Origin: Sinonovacula constricta
Lineage: Eukaryota > Mollusca > Bivalvia > Cardiida > Solecurtidae
Direction: 5' to 3'
Assembly: GCA_007844125.1 (NCBI GenBank)
Contig: CM017563.1
Span: forward strand, 23,932,394 to 23,996,393
DNA length: 64,000 nt
Shown in pieces: positions 1 through 12,467 of the stretch; position 1 is the first letter of the stretch; each line of letters starts with the position of its first letter. The translations under genes and the position numbers were made by a program. The notes under the pieces were generated by a model. That model was not told where the DNA came from. It made no database searches and saw only the letters and a list, made by a program, of their open reading frames with translations.

Positions 1-2355
1 ATCTCATTCGTTCGTTTCATTTTTTTTTTCTTTCCGATTAACATTTAAATGTTCAGATTTGACGGTTATATCGGCTCTAACTCAAACCTTATCACACTTT
101 TTATGTTAGTTGTATCGTTCATAATCTTAATTATAATAAATTATGTCAATGTGACAATGCATGAATCTGATAGGAATTAGTCCAAGCTTTCTAAATGTGT
201 TTAAGCGCATCCATAATTATAGAATATAAAAATGTTATTTTCACAAAATGATCACTTTTGAAAACATTTTTATGTGAGACAAATATAAATGATATGACTA
301 AAAATATAATATTAAGGAAGATTATCTGCAACAAAATAAAATATTAAAGTTTCTTTAATAACATATATATTAATGACTTTCCGAAAATGAAAAGTTAAAT
401 GGATAAGATCAAATTGGTCCATAAAAACTTTGTTAAATAAATTACTCATGCCAGAGGTAATTAAATTTCATAACTTATATGTTTAAACTGGGATGTTTAA
501 CTGAAAAAAAGGTATAATCTTAAAAAAATAACATTCGACACGAATCAAATTTGCTGGAATATTAGCTATAAAATGCTGGGTTACATAACAAACATATACT
601 CAGGTAATAAAGTGACAAATGAGTTTCCTAAAGGTATCGTGTAGCCCAAATCAGGGACGTATTTAGTTCCAGATCATATCACAAATTTCACCACCCAAAA
701 GGATTAAAAAACAACAACAAAACAACAACACAGAAACGCGACTGTTTTCATTAGCTGGCAAGAATATGCATTTAACAGTTCAAGGGTGAATCAATATCGA
801 TTTTCTTCGTTTAATACAGTCATGTACACATTTGAAACAAACTGGCCTAATTAAGTTAAAAAAGATAAAGAACAGTTTTAATAATCAAGACACATTAAAG
901 TGTTTAGTGTCAAAGTACTGCCTCTGCGCATAGAAGTATATTAAACATATGTTATATATAGCATCTTATATAGTCGTTACACGATAATACAAGGAAAGTC
1001 GTCGCAAAAATGGAAGAGGAAAACATACATGTTTGAAAAGTAATTATTATTTGAAAGTTGTCAGTATACACTAAATCTTGAGAAATGTTTTTTCAAGATT
1101 TTACAATTGTAGAAAAAAAGTTGCAAAATTATTATATTAATTATAAAACTAAAGTGTACAGAAATTGCACATTTGCAGGAGCCTCACTTACACAAATAAT
1201 TATAGTTCATTTAATATTTTTCTAACATATGTTGAAAGATACAGACAAACAAAAATTAACACAAAAATATATAAATAAATAATAAGCACGCTTTTTACCA
1301 AATTAGGACGAGTATTTTATCAGGTTTATAAGGTTCGCAAAGCAGACGTTTCCCTTGTCCAAATTTCAGTGAGCATTCCATATATAGGCGTCGTGCTCCA
1401 GTTATCATTATCTTGCTTCAAGAATAATAACATAGAAAAGTCTAACGTTCTCTTTCATTTGCATTACCTTATTAATTCCAGTCACAAAAAATACTGTTCA
1501 TGCAGTAACAAAAGAAAACTAGTTTCTTTAAGCATAGACATGTATATAGTACAGTACAAGATATCAACATATGATATTATGTATGATTTATTTGAACTAT
1601 AATATAATAATATGGATATACAAAATATTACAACATTAGTAGGATTTTAACTTATCAAAACGACAGTATGCACATGCGTATAAGGCCATGTTTTCATGTC
1701 AGATCTGTAGAACTTATGAACTTCATGACACAAGACCACCAAAGTATGCTGGGATAGGCGTATGACTCTGTATGATCCTTAAATTGTGTTCTTTGACCAA
1801 ACATCAAATCTGATTAATATAAAGTCGATATTTTAGGGTATAAACATGGTAACTTCAGGTCTAATCAAGACATAGACTTAAAATTATTAGTTAATGCCAG
1901 CATTAATTAGAGTAAGTAACACGTGCATGTAGATATGCATATTATTTCGTAATATGGAATATAATATTCGATAAAAGGAATAAAATAAACAGTGTTTACA
2001 ATATATTTGCAATGTTCTAACAAAAATAAAAACATAACAATTCTGTCATTTATTCTGTGGTTTACACAAAACTGTCAAGAATCAAATCATCCAAATACGG
2101 TTTGTATTTGATTAAGGTATGGTACAGTAATAACTTTATATTGACAATGTTCTCTGTACAACCTGCTTTGATACCACAGTCACAATGTTATGTCACTAGA
2201 CATAAGTCATGTGGCTACCAATAGAACTATAAGAGGATTATTTAGGAACGTGTATATCTGTATCAACTACATTGTTTACAACTACGAACTTTAATAAACA
2301 CAAATCTAGTAAAGACTAAATAAAGTGTTCATATTAAAACATTTTTTAAACCTAC
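1..2355. other. No gene recognised; AT-rich flank or intron
   Basis: No open frame here carries a recognisable domain. Short A/T runs and a CAA-rich tract near 705-735 are the only low-complexity features. Because the minus-strand EGF gene continues past its exon at 2356-2480, this stretch is probably one of its introns. Confidence 0.5.
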
Positions 2356-2480
2356 CATCACAAGAGGCTTTGTTTAAGTTCAGCGCGTAACCTTCTTTGC
2401 AAGCACACATGGCTCTTTCATTCTTTATGACACAAAATGGTCGCACGTCAAATTGCTTAATTTCTTACACGTGTCTTCAA
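2356..2480 (-). CDS. Calcium-binding EGF exon with a one-base frame break
   Basis: Part of a secreted or membrane EGF-repeat protein on the minus strand. A plausible acceptor (TTGTAG) lies just above 2480 and a donor (G|GTAGGT) just below 2356. The 125-nt length is one base short of the 126 nt of the exon at 3046-3171. Read in the phase of its neighbours, the first half gives two Cys spaced like EGF C1-C2 (VEDTC...LTC). The second half gives C3-C6 (FCVIKNERAMCACKEGY...SC) only after a one-base shift inside a CATTTTGTG tract. So all six EGF cysteines are present but the frame is interrupted. This is either genuine decay or a homopolymer error in the assembly. The domain call is firm; whether the exon is functional is open. 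Confidence 0.65.
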
Positions 2481-3045
2481 CTACAATTAAAAAGAAATAT
2501 TAAATCGTAACAAAGACAACGTGCATGAGGAATGCTCTGATTCTTATTTAAATGTGTCCATATATTCGGCATTTTTAAGAAGAATATTTATAAAGGCTGT
2601 TCTTTCAAACAATAATATATATATTTGAACAGATGTTATTTATGCATTCTTCACTTTAGAGAGATGTGCCTTTAGAGAGATGTGCTATCAGGATTTTGAG
2701 ATTGGAGGGCAACTAATTTGATACAGATGGCCATCTATGTGAAGCACTGAAAATGGAGCATGTACTTGAATTAGCAATGATCATATTTGTCGTGCTGGTC
2801 TGCTTATCATTGTTTTTGCTAATATAATGCTGATCTTAAAATAGTAAGGCTTAAATGTAAAAAAATAATATGATAGAGAACGAGTTGTTAATATTAACTT
2901 TTCAGTAAAGGTAGAAATTGTCCTCAGTCCAGTGTGCCCTATAAGAGTAACTGGCATGCATCATGATGGTTTTTTATGTATAGGGTTTCTGAGTCGATAA
3001 TACACAAACATTTATGGAATAAACACATCGTACAAAGCTATAGAC

Positions 3046-3171
3046 CTTTTAAACATGATTTTCTGTCATCTCTCAGGACATATCCATAAGGACAGAAGCA
3101 GCTGAAATGGCCTGGGTAGTTCTCGCATTTATACTCACAGCCTGAAGATCGGCCCACGCATTCATCTATGT
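3046..3171 (-). CDS. Calcium-binding EGF exon, intact
   Basis: A 126-nt phase-1 exon with acceptor GTTGTAG above 3171; the donor below 3046 is a weak GTCTAT. It begins with the calcium-binding motif DIDEC and has six cysteines. It also carries the Asp/Asn beta-hydroxylation pattern C-x-N-x4-F-x-C-x-C ([12 protein letters not shown]), followed by [11 protein letters not shown]. This is a textbook cbEGF domain of the fibrillin/nephronectin type, which folds as a calcium-stabilised rod segment in the extracellular space. It lies 565 bp from the broken EGF exon at 2356-2480 and about 1.1 kb from the exon at 4249-4367. Confidence 0.88.
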
Positions 3172-3937
3172 CTACAACAAAAAATATTAGAAACACATAT
3201 TGAAAACAATCAAATATTCGCAAACGACTTGCAAAGACGAAGCTAAACTAAAATCAAATAATTGGCATACGATAATAGAGTAAATAACGTTATAAAACAC
3301 AAATATAAAATGCATGTATACATTTTAAATGAATCTTTTGTAAAATAAAATATTTAGAAAATCAATCATAAACCGTAAGAAAAAGTGTACACTGCAATAT
3401 AACCATATAAAACAATTTGAACAATTGAACCACACAAAAATAAAAGCAACAGCAGCAATATTGAGAATAGTATTAATAATAAAGAAGTAAAATTAAAACA
3501 CATAGATAAATCAAAACGAACAAAATTAAAATGAATATTGCAAACATTTCATTCAAGACAACATTTATTATGAAATAATTTAATGTTAAACAATAAAAAA
3601 GAACGTATCATTAAAATAGAAGAGAAGTTGCAATCATTTTAAACGAAGCTTTTGAACGGTTTCAATATAGAATAATCTAATTAGTAAAAGCAAACCGATA
3701 CAGACAGGCACTTATAATTAAATATAAGAATGAAAGCATTTTTCTATTACATCATTAAAATACATAAGACACGAAATAGGCAGAAACAACATCAGAAAGA
3801 AGTTTGACAATTCGACATAGCCCCCTTTTAATTATGACAGTCATCATTTGATATTTAAGCTTATAATATTAATGGTGATAATAATAATTATGATGATGCT
3901 TTTTAATAATAATAAAAATAATTATGATGATGTTTTT

Positions 3938-4005
<68 letters not shown>

Positions 4006-4248
4006 TAATAATAATAATAACAATAGTACACAGGAACTGCAAAATATTGCATAAACATCAGACACGTTTAAAGTAAATTACATCTTTGACTGAAGTACAC
4101 ACATACATTAACCTCGTATGTTACGTCGAACTGAGGCATACTGTTGTTCTTAGAACAAATAGTTAATAGATTTTCAAGGGAAGAAAACATGAAGTTTAAA
4201 TTGAAATGAATAAAACGAATACATATAAAAATGACAAAGCTTCCCTAC
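3172..4248. other. Intron of the minus-strand EGF gene
   Basis: AT-rich intronic sequence. The only structure seen is the ATA/TAA trinucleotide tract near 3.94-4.02 kb. Confidence 0.6.
3938..4020. repeat. (TAA)n microsatellite
   Basis: About 27 near-perfect ATA/TAA triplets with a single AAAT interruption near 4000. Poly-Ile and poly-Asn frames across it are artefacts of the repeat. Confidence 0.95.
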
Positions 4249-4367
4249 CATGACCGTGTGTTTTATTGATGTGTTTATATCCTTCTCTAAACGGCAGGAG
4301 TACTCTCCTTCCTCATTGACACACTCATCTGGACAGCCATGTTCGTAGCGTTCACACTCGTCAATAT
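4249..4367 (-). CDS. Calcium-binding EGF exon, degenerate second half
   Basis: Acceptor CTAAAAG above 4367, donor ATG|GTAGGG below 4249. The first two thirds are a good cbEGF domain: DIDEC start, then C2, C3 and C4, with the hydroxylation-type stretch CVNEEGEYSC. The remaining third has no C5 or C6 in this frame. A +1 frame reads REGYKHINKTHGHG, which resembles the usual C5-GY...C6 tail but with the C5 position as Phe and no C6. The 119-nt length also breaks the modulo-3 rhythm of the neighbouring phase-1 exons. The exon is most simply a frameshifted EGF unit, and it is the second broken one in this gene. Confidence 0.6.
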
Positions 4368-4938
4368 CTTTTAGCAGGACGTATTTTAATTTATGCAATT
4401 ATTATTTTCCTTCTTAATTAAATAGTACTTTAGCTGTATATTCTATTTTGTTGTTCATTATCTCTTCAATTACCATTTAAATTTATGAGCATTTCTTAAA
4501 ATTTCTAAAATATTTTTAACCATTTTCAAACTTTTAGATTGTGCTTTTATACGACAAAGAGTATTAATTTATTATAATAACGTTTGCTCATGTTCATTAT
4601 GATTGTTTAAACAATGTACACATGTCGTATCTATTACTTTCATTAAAGATATTACCAACACTTCGACGTTATAACAACAACATTGTATATTTGAAATAAC
4701 TTATATGCTATATTTACAATATTTCAATGTTTTGTAATGAAGTATTATTTTGAAAAGTTAAATGAGATGTCCGGCGCTGAGTTGTTATAGGTCCCGGTGA
4801 GGCATTTCACATTTAGGAATGCCATCTAGATGAATAGTGGTGGACCCGTGGCCCTACACCGACATTTGTCCTGAGCTTCATAGATAATTGTCATTTAATT
4901 GTATCGCTACGATGCAATTAAAATAAAAATGTCCCCAC

Positions 4939-5199
4939 CTGTACATCCTCTAAATATATCTTCCTGATACCCGACGACACATGCACACTTGTAGGACCCT
5001 TGTGTATTAGAACATGTCTGATGGATGTCTGGACAGATATTTGTCTGCTCCTCACACTCGTCTATATCCACATCACAAGTGTCGCCTCGCCAACATTTCT
5101 TGCACTCACATCCCAAGACAGGATGACAGTTAGCTGCTCCTCTACCAGTACACATACACTGATTCTTACAATCCTTGCCCCAAGAAAGATCCTTGCATT
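4939..5199 (-). CDS. Two-EGF exon: WG-type EGF plus calcium-binding EGF
   Basis: A 261-nt (87-codon) phase-1 exon with acceptor TTTCAG above 5199 and donor AG|GTGGGG below 4939. Residues 1-49 form an EGF/laminin-like unit with the pattern C-x5-WG-x2-C-x3-C-x-C ... GCEC-x7-GDTC. Residues 50-87 form a cbEGF starting DIDEC, with the hydroxylation motif CSNTQGSYKCAC. The WG-type EGF followed by a cbEGF is common in multi-EGF extracellular proteins of invertebrates. No stop or frame problem is visible, unlike two of the exons downstream in this gene. Confidence 0.85.
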
Positions 5200-7130
5200 C
5201 TGAAATCAAACAGATAAAAACTTCAGTCTATAAATGTAATCATATCTTTGTAAGTGGTTTAATGATTTCTAGCCTAGTTTCATCATGAGGACGATCTGTT
5301 TATTTCTTACATAACACAGTATTTAACATAGCATAAATGGCATAACAATGTAAACCATTATATACTCGCATATAAAATGTTTCTTTTCTAATATGTATAT
5401 ACAGTAAACGGAATTAAAAGCAAAGCGACATGGTAATAACAATTGTAAATTTTACTAATTATCCTAACTATCGAAACATGTGTGTCATTAATGAAAAGAT
5501 TATAAAAGTCATCGAGTATTAGATAACTTGAAAACTCGATCTAATGCCAAGTAAAAATAATTATCGAAAACTCTAAAGAAAAATGTATTATATTGAAATG
5601 TTAAATGCACAATATATTAAGCCGAATCTTTGTATGTGTCTGCCTGATCACGACGTCCGTCGTATCTCTCATTATGATAAAATTGTCTACATGATCCTAT
5701 CCGGCGTACCCGTATAAACAAATACCGCGTATATTGTCATTAAGCGCTTGATAAAATTAGAATGAAAGTCGGTCATAAGATTTTATCAAGTGTCAGCCAA
5801 TCTGAAAACGTCCTTTTTAGAAGGCTGATAAGTATTATTTTGGCTTGCAGCTCACGCCAGTCAAAATTCTTTCTATTTTACCGAGAGTATCACAGGGATT
5901 CGCTAAATAGTGCAAACCGGCTTATGCGCATGTCCTAAAGAAAGCATGACGTTTTACCGCATTTTTTAGTACGTTTGGATTTCCACATCTTGAAAACCCG
6001 ATTTTGGACCTGCAAATAGTCGATACATTCTTCATTTTTGCGTTAAAGATGCAATAAGACGTTACACCCTTGGTGTATTGGAAGTTGTTCGTCGCTTAAA
6101 CTGCAGCATTAAATCATTATCATGTTTCTATCATTTGCATTCTTTTTCGTTCTAGCGCACTTCATGCGTGTTGTTTCTCCTGACGTTCAAAACTGAATTA
6201 AGCAAATATATTCACTTGAAAGGAACCCCGTATATTTTGAGCTGCGTTCACTTGGAATCATTTCGACGAACTTCCATGAGTTTCTTAATATCTATGGCAT
6301 TTTAAAAGCTACAATTCACCATCATTTTTTTCGACCTTGGCATAATACAGATCTTTGGCTTGATGTTAACACTAACACTCATTGTGTGATTATGCTGATT
6401 GAACGTACTGGAATGTTTACGAAGTCTGACAGTCCATTTTCTACTGTAGGAAACTAATGTTACTGTGAAAATGTCTAGTTTTATTAAAGAAAAGACATTG
6501 ATTTTCTCTTACATGTAAAACAATAAGATTAGATTGAAAAATATCCTTTATGAATATTGCATGTTTTCAATACACTTAACTTTAAACATTTTTTTTCTTT
6601 TGACTTCGCCTTTTTACCAAAATGTTCTTGACCATTTTTTTCTGATCTCTCGATTCGATCGTGTTAGGATACACATGCGCATAAATGTTTACATCGACAT
6701 GGTATCCTATTGCAATGTTGCTCACGGGTTTGTATTAATCTTTCGAAATAGGATAAACGTATCTTATCGACAAATATCCCGAAACTTAAACTTGGGTACT
6801 GCTTTTAGTACTCGTTTAATGTTCTGGAAAATAATTATGTATATTTATTTAATACTGTATAAAGCCAGAATAAACATTTCCTGCACTTGATAACTTAGTT
6901 GATCTGATGATCTGATTCTGTACAAAGAAGTGTTTTGGCATACGCTATGACATGATATAAGCTGTCTGCATTGATATCTCTATGCGTGTCATAGAAAGTA
7001 TTAAAACTAGAGGACATGGACGTGGCTGCTATGCGTAAGGCCACTTCAAACCTGGCTTTAATTGTAGTAAAAATATATATCACGTTCAAATCATTCTCTT
7101 TTGGTATGCAAAGTTTATAGCTTTATAGCT

Positions 7131-7650
7131 TGGACTTTGGTTTCTCAATTCCATGTCCGCAAAAACAGGATGCTACAACCATTTACTCTTCTCTGGTCAT
7201 TTTTTTTCTTGATTCGAAAAGTTAATTTCATTTACTATTAACGTTTTCTGTAGGCTTTCTAATCGAAATAATACCTATCTGTCTTCTTAACACAATGTGG
7301 ACATTATTTTTTTACAATGACGTCACTGCTTTTGTCATAACTTGTCAAACAAAACGTCAGCGCTTGGACACTTATTCAAATGGATCGGTTTTCTTATCAT
7401 TGCCTGCATTCGAGAAACCCATCAGGAAGTGCGAGGTTAGAGCTCTGTAAAACCGATTTAAGCGTCGCTATTGCCGACTGACCGTTCCAAGGCGGTAACT
7501 GTCGGGTTTGCTCTTATTGTTAAATGACTCATCGCAGATTTGTTATCACATTTACATTTGGCGTGCATGTGGATACCTTGGTCCTGTGTCTTTTCACTTT
7601 TTTGTATATGTTGCAATGTTCATAGGACTTTGTCTTATATTCATGATGAC
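7131..7650 (+). repeat. Dispersed repeat, first copy of a direct duplication
   Basis: About 515 bp that recurs at 7767-8275 with small changes, including the stretches CTCAATTCCAT, GCGCTTGGACA and TGCAATG(T/C)TCATAGGAC. It includes the diagnostic block TGACCGTTCCAAGGCGGTAAC, also found at 49,401 and, inverted, at 22.86 kb. Confidence 0.85.
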
Positions 7651-7766
7651 AACAATGTTACTTGTGCAATGTGGCGGTCGTAAAAAATCTCCCCGTGCAT
7701 GTAATCTATGTTGTCATTTAATTCATTCTATAAGGATTGTAACGTGTATTTCCTTTGATGGACATT

Positions 7767-8275
7767 GGACTTTGGTTCCTCAATTCCATCTCCGCATGAA
7801 CAGGATGCTACAACCATTTACTCTTCTCTGGTCATTTTTGTATTCATTCGAAAAGTTAATTTCATTTGCTATTAACGTTTTCTGTAGGTTTTCTAATCGA
7901 AATAATACCTATCTCTCTTCTTAACACTATGTGGACATTATTTGTCAATGACGTCAGTGCTTTCGTCATAACTTGTCAAACAAAACGTCAGCGCTTGGAC
8001 ATTTATTCAAATGGATCAGTTTCTTATGATTGCCTGCATTCGAGAAACCCATTGCGAGGTTAGAGCTCTGTAAAACCGGTTTAAGCACCCCCGTCGGTCG
8101 CTATTGCCGACTGACCGATCCAAGGCGGTAACTGTCGGGTTTGCTCTTATTGTTAAATGACTCATCACGGATTTGTTCTCACATTTACATTTGCCGTGCA
8201 TGTGGATACCTAGGTCCTGTGTCTTTTCAATTTTTGTATATGTTGCAATGCTCATAGGACTTTGTCTTATATATT
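7767..8275 (+). repeat. Dispersed repeat, second copy of a direct duplication
   Basis: Second copy of the repeat at 7131-7650, separated by about 115 bp. It lacks the ATCAGGAA block of copy 1 and has an extra CACCCCCGTCGGT insert before the CGCTATTGCCGACTGACC block. Confidence 0.85.
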
Positions 8276-10194
8276 CTTATTAAACATTGCAATAGGGTAA
8301 ATAATCCAATATATGATTATTAATTACAAATAATATGCATGTAAAATAGTATATGTCAATGTGTTTATTTTAATTTGCATGGAAAATGACAGATCCGTGG
8401 TTGAATAAATCTTTTCTATATACTGCATACCTTGGCATGTGCTGCTTGCGTTTAGTGCATAACCAAGGGAACAAATTGTGCTTCACTGTCGTCTGCATTC
8501 ATCCTACAGCCATGGGCCCGAGAACAATTTGTACTGGAACACCCACTTGTAGTAGGCGCTGTGATGATCGAATAACATCTGTTTAGCTAAACTTTAACAC
8601 GAGCAACATTTTACAAAGGTGTGAACGGCTTTCAACGCTACAATTTTACAAAAGTGAAGAAGCAAGAAAGATCACGAATGTGCTACACCCAAGTCTCTAC
8701 AGAGAGCACGCGCATTGAACAAGAAAATCATGAATATTCTGAGACTTAAATATTGTCTCACACTGTCCGCTCATTATATAAACATGTGCGAAAGCGAGGA
8801 ACAATAACTCTAAGAGGATGGGAACTAGGCTTGTTCTTGCTATTTGTCTCCTATATCTTTTTATAATCACACTCTGATTTGTTACCATAGGCATACTCGG
8901 TTTCTTTTGTCAAGCGAGGCTTCACGAAAAGCTTTCATAATATCAACATACACTTTTATTGGTGGTATGTTTGGTTGTAATGGCTGAAAATTGTCTCCTC
9001 GAATAGCTGCGATTTCCTGTTATTGCCTACTTCACTATCACCATAAAATCTTTATCCATAACATCAACCACTCTCCATTGCGGCACCAATTACCGATAGT
9101 CCTTCCGGAAATTGAAAATGGCACCATAGAAAAATGTCATGCAAATGACAGTTATCATAGTATTGCGCATCAAACACGACAACCCACTCTAGTTATGTTA
9201 TGGGTGTTGAATCTTTACGAGTAAACAAATAAATGCGGCCCAAGATCAGTCAGACAGAATGCTGCGTCCAACAAACGCACTATCGTCTCAGTAAAGGAAA
9301 CAAGAAACACAAAAAGATATAAATATACAGCGTTGATGATATTTAAATAAACAAAAATGCATTGATTATTTACATTTGGAAAAGATCAATGATTGCAAGA
9401 ACTACAGCAGCGAAGAACTAACTATTTTATGTTATTTATTTTTCTTCTTATAAAATATGTAAAATGTTAATGACACGTTATTGAATTGTTCATACATTCA
9501 TGCATTTCTTTCAACATATTTCTAAATATTCAGACAAATTACTTTGTAAAACTTGCCAGGAAACATAAATAGTTATTAAATTGCCAAAATATTTGTCACA
9601 ACATATCAATGTTAAATTTGCATTAAGCTTTCAGACTACTGGGATAGTGTTTGCAGCATCTAGTGACTAAGATAATTTTTCGATTTCCTGCTACTATTAA
9701 CTACTTTTATAGAGTTAACAACTTGTGCATGTCGAAAGCAGAACTATAGCTTCTGACTAAACTACAGTAGGTGCGCAGTTTGTGATAGAAAGTACGTCGA
9801 ACAAGCGTCGTGCTGTTAAGAAAAAAAATATAATCAAAGTACACTACGAAGTAGAAAGAAATACCAATTGAGTTTAAGGAAAGTTATTGATTTGGAAGTG
9901 TGCATGGAGTACGCCCTTAATGTCATCGTTGAAAAATCTAACGTTTACTAAAGTGCTCAAGAAAATGTTGTGTTTCTAACAAGGTCTCCGATAATCAAAT
10001 TTTGTAAAATGTAAAAATACTACAGTCATGCGTAATACAGGAGACGCTAGAAATGTTAAAATAGATAAGTCCATTCTCTTTTCTATTTTAAGACGTACAT
10101 GAATCACGGCAAGTTTTGACTTTCACGAATATGATTTGTTTGCTTATTTGTTTAGAAACAAAAGCTGCTAAAATCATAATCACTTTGAACTTAC

Positions 10195-10320
10195 CTTGTT
10201 CACAAAATCCCGTCGTAGAATTCATCGTGTGTCCAGAGAAGCAGGTACAGTTACAGCCGCCGTCTGTGTTGTTACAAATCTGCTTACAAACATGGGTTAA
10301 CTCTTCACACTCATTGATAT
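10195..10320 (-). CDS. Calcium-binding EGF exon with a seventh cysteine
   Basis: A 126-nt phase-1 exon; acceptor TTTACACAG above 10320, strong donor CAAG|GTAAGT below 10195. It starts DINEC and has the six EGF cysteines plus one extra: the aromatic residue of the hydroxylation motif is replaced by Cys (CNNTDGGCNCTC). Two N-glycosylation sequons are visible (NNT and NST). It is the most upstream exon of the minus-strand EGF gene that I can identify; the start codon and signal peptide were not found. Confidence 0.8.
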
Positions 10321-10904
10321 CTGTGTAAATATATTATATAAGGCTATATGACAACTTAATTATGGCAGCATATTATAATACGTCTAATCATCTTTTAAAA
10401 CATTTATTGAAGTGTTTAATTATTACTTGAAATAGATATTCTGGACAATGATGAAAGACAGGCTTGTCTTATTAAGCATATTGCATGTCATCCTTGCCTG
10501 TTTATTTGTATAATATTATAATAAAACGCATACATTTCATGCTATTGTAATTTGCGAACGCATTGAATAAATATTATTAAGGAGATGAAATATGTTATAA
10601 ATATATGATATTGATTACTCATATTTTTCTTCTTTAAACTATTACCCTTCCCAGCTTTTAAAACATAAATAGTGACTGGTGTTTGATTTATACACGTACT
10701 GTTCGTTCTGTCCAAATCTATATATAGGCACAATAAGAATTTCCGGTAATAATAGGTATCAATGGCACAGCAGATTATCCGGATGATGATATAAGGTGAT
10801 TTGAAAAATTAGACGTAACATTGTTGTTGTTTTTTTTTCAGTTTAAAATCGTTGTCTGTGCAGCGTGACTCAGAGATAAGTAACCTATTTGCAATGAAGA
10901 CGGG
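10321..10904. other. No feature recognised
   Basis: AT-rich, upstream of the first recognisable minus-strand EGF exon. I see no exon or repeat unit. Confidence 0.4.
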
Positions 10905-11252
10905 TGCGTCACATTTCACATAGATGTGGAGCACCGTGGCGGGAGCGGTTAGAATCGCAGACTTGCAACTCCTCAGCCCCTCACTGCATGTACTCGAGTC
11001 CTTGTTGGGGCGAGCATTTTCATGTGGGGAGGTTTACCAGCTAACCTGTGGTGCGACGGTGGTTCTAACAAGACGTAATGCTGGGATCTTCCACAGCAAA
11101 TAATTAGCACGACGTCGACAATATGACCATAACTATGTCGGTTCGGAGTAGCACTCCCTCCCACAGCACCCACCCCCCTCCACAAAAAAAGAAAACAAAA
11201 CAAAACAAAAACAAAACAATAAACACAAAAAACAACAACTACAAAACAAATA
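10905..11252 (+). mobile_element. tRNA-derived SINE with A-rich tail
   Basis: The head resembles a tRNA gene, with an A-box-like GTGGCGGGAGCGGTTAGAA and a B-box-like GTACTCGAGTCC about 60 bp later. A GC-richer body follows (GGGGAGGTTTACCAGCTAACC, GCGACGGTGGTTCTAAC). It ends in an A-rich tail (AAAACAAAACAAAAAC) at about 11184-11252. Tail plus Pol III-type head is the normal SINE layout. No target duplication was identified. Confidence 0.6.
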
Positions 11253-12221
11253 AAACATAGGTCATAAACATAACAATTTCGCGGGACCTTAGATAATTAT
11301 TAGAATTAAATTATTGATCCAAATTTTCGGATTCCACCTTTAAGGTATTCATAACTGCTCTTTCCCGGCATCCTGTTTCTTATGTTCTAGATTGATACAA
11401 GTCTTTATTAATATGTTGAACCTATGAGCATTCTTTGTACGTGAACATTCTTTGTACGCCTTTGTAAACCTACAGTTTATGCAGCACATTTACTACTTTA
11501 AATTCCCGTTTCAGTAACTGCATTCCAGATATTAAGATTTTTGCATTAACAGATCCCCTTTTAAAGACTACTGTCTAGTTACTAGAGCCATTCCTTTTTT
11601 CATAAACATATCCGTTTCCTTTGTAATTTTGCAAAGATTTATTTTCATCTTTCTGAACCATTTCAATATTTGAATATTTTCAGGGTAAGATGTTCAAAAC
11701 CACACAATGTGTCCACATTTCTACACTACTTTTGACCTAACCATTTTTTGTGTAAGTCAAAACCACAATAGCCTCATATAAAGAAAGAATGCAATGCACA
11801 TTATTTACTGTTCATATGTTTTGTTTGCCATTTTGAACATGCTTTGGTCTTTGTTAATAAAACATTTGCCATTATTATTCCCTCTTCTATTGTTTGTTAT
11901 GAACAGTCCAATCACAGGAGTTTGCAATAATAAAACAACCAAAGGTTTGTCTCCCTGAAATGCAGTTAGTCTGAAAATAATGTCGTAAAAGTAATGACTG
12001 CAATAACTAGTGTCTAACCATTTTAACTTAATTTTCAAGCACTGAACACTACAGTGCCTGCGGCGCTTTGCGTATAAAACTGTATTACACATCGACGATC
12101 CTGAGAGTGTATAACATATTAACCAGGCACAGAGCACAGAGCATCGGACCTCCAACACACACAGCAACACGAGTCATATATAGTTCGATTTAAAGACGCC
12201 GACTCAAAGTACCGTGTTAAA
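11253..12221. other. No feature recognised
   Basis: AT-rich intergenic sequence. The 121-codon minus-strand open frame at 11805-12170 has no recognisable domain and is treated as chance. Confidence 0.4.
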
Positions 12222-12430
12222 GATGCCCTGCTTAATTTTGATTTCCGAAAAAGAAACATTCAACGTATCGGACAAATACCCTACTGAGGTAATAGAGAGG
12301 CGAAAAGTGCTCGTGGACCTAACGAAAGCAGCACATCGTGAGGTCAAGAGTGCTGTGTTAGTGCATGAAAAGTTGTACGAAATAATCGATTATTCCAACT
12401 CCTTGCTGTCAGCTAGGAACAACCAGAAAA
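12222..12430 (+). pseudogene. LINE ORF1 (L1-like, transposase_22-type) C-terminal fragment
   Basis: About 65 codons whose pattern (VSDKYPTEVIERRKVLVD ... AHREVKSAVLVHEKLYEI) matches the end of L1-type ORF1 proteins. There a P-x-E-V-x-x-R-R/K-x-L block is followed by a short DKLY-like strand. No reverse transcriptase is adjacent. The frame then runs directly into the 3' end of the minus-strand SINE at 12468, so the last codons of the open frame are SINE-derived. Confidence 0.5.
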
Positions 12431-12467
12431 GCGTGGACTCAACCTGTTGTTTGTTGGGTTTATCGTA

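Larger units (their letters stand above)
5200..10194. other. Long intron of the minus-strand EGF gene
   Basis: About 5 kb between the exons at 10195-10320 and 4939-5199. It contains the duplicated dispersed repeat at 7131-8275. Parts of 8640-9060 also resemble sequence near 48.2-48.7 kb (for example the AGCTGCGATTT...TGTTATTGCC stretch), so this is dispersed repeat material. I see no exon in the remainder. Confidence 0.5.

Noticed and set aside
6534..6890. 118-codon plus-strand ORF
   Set aside because: No domain, AT-rich composition and no splice or promoter signal; chance frame in an intron.
11805..12170. 121-codon minus-strand ORF
   Set aside because: No recognisable motif and composition like surrounding intergenic DNA.
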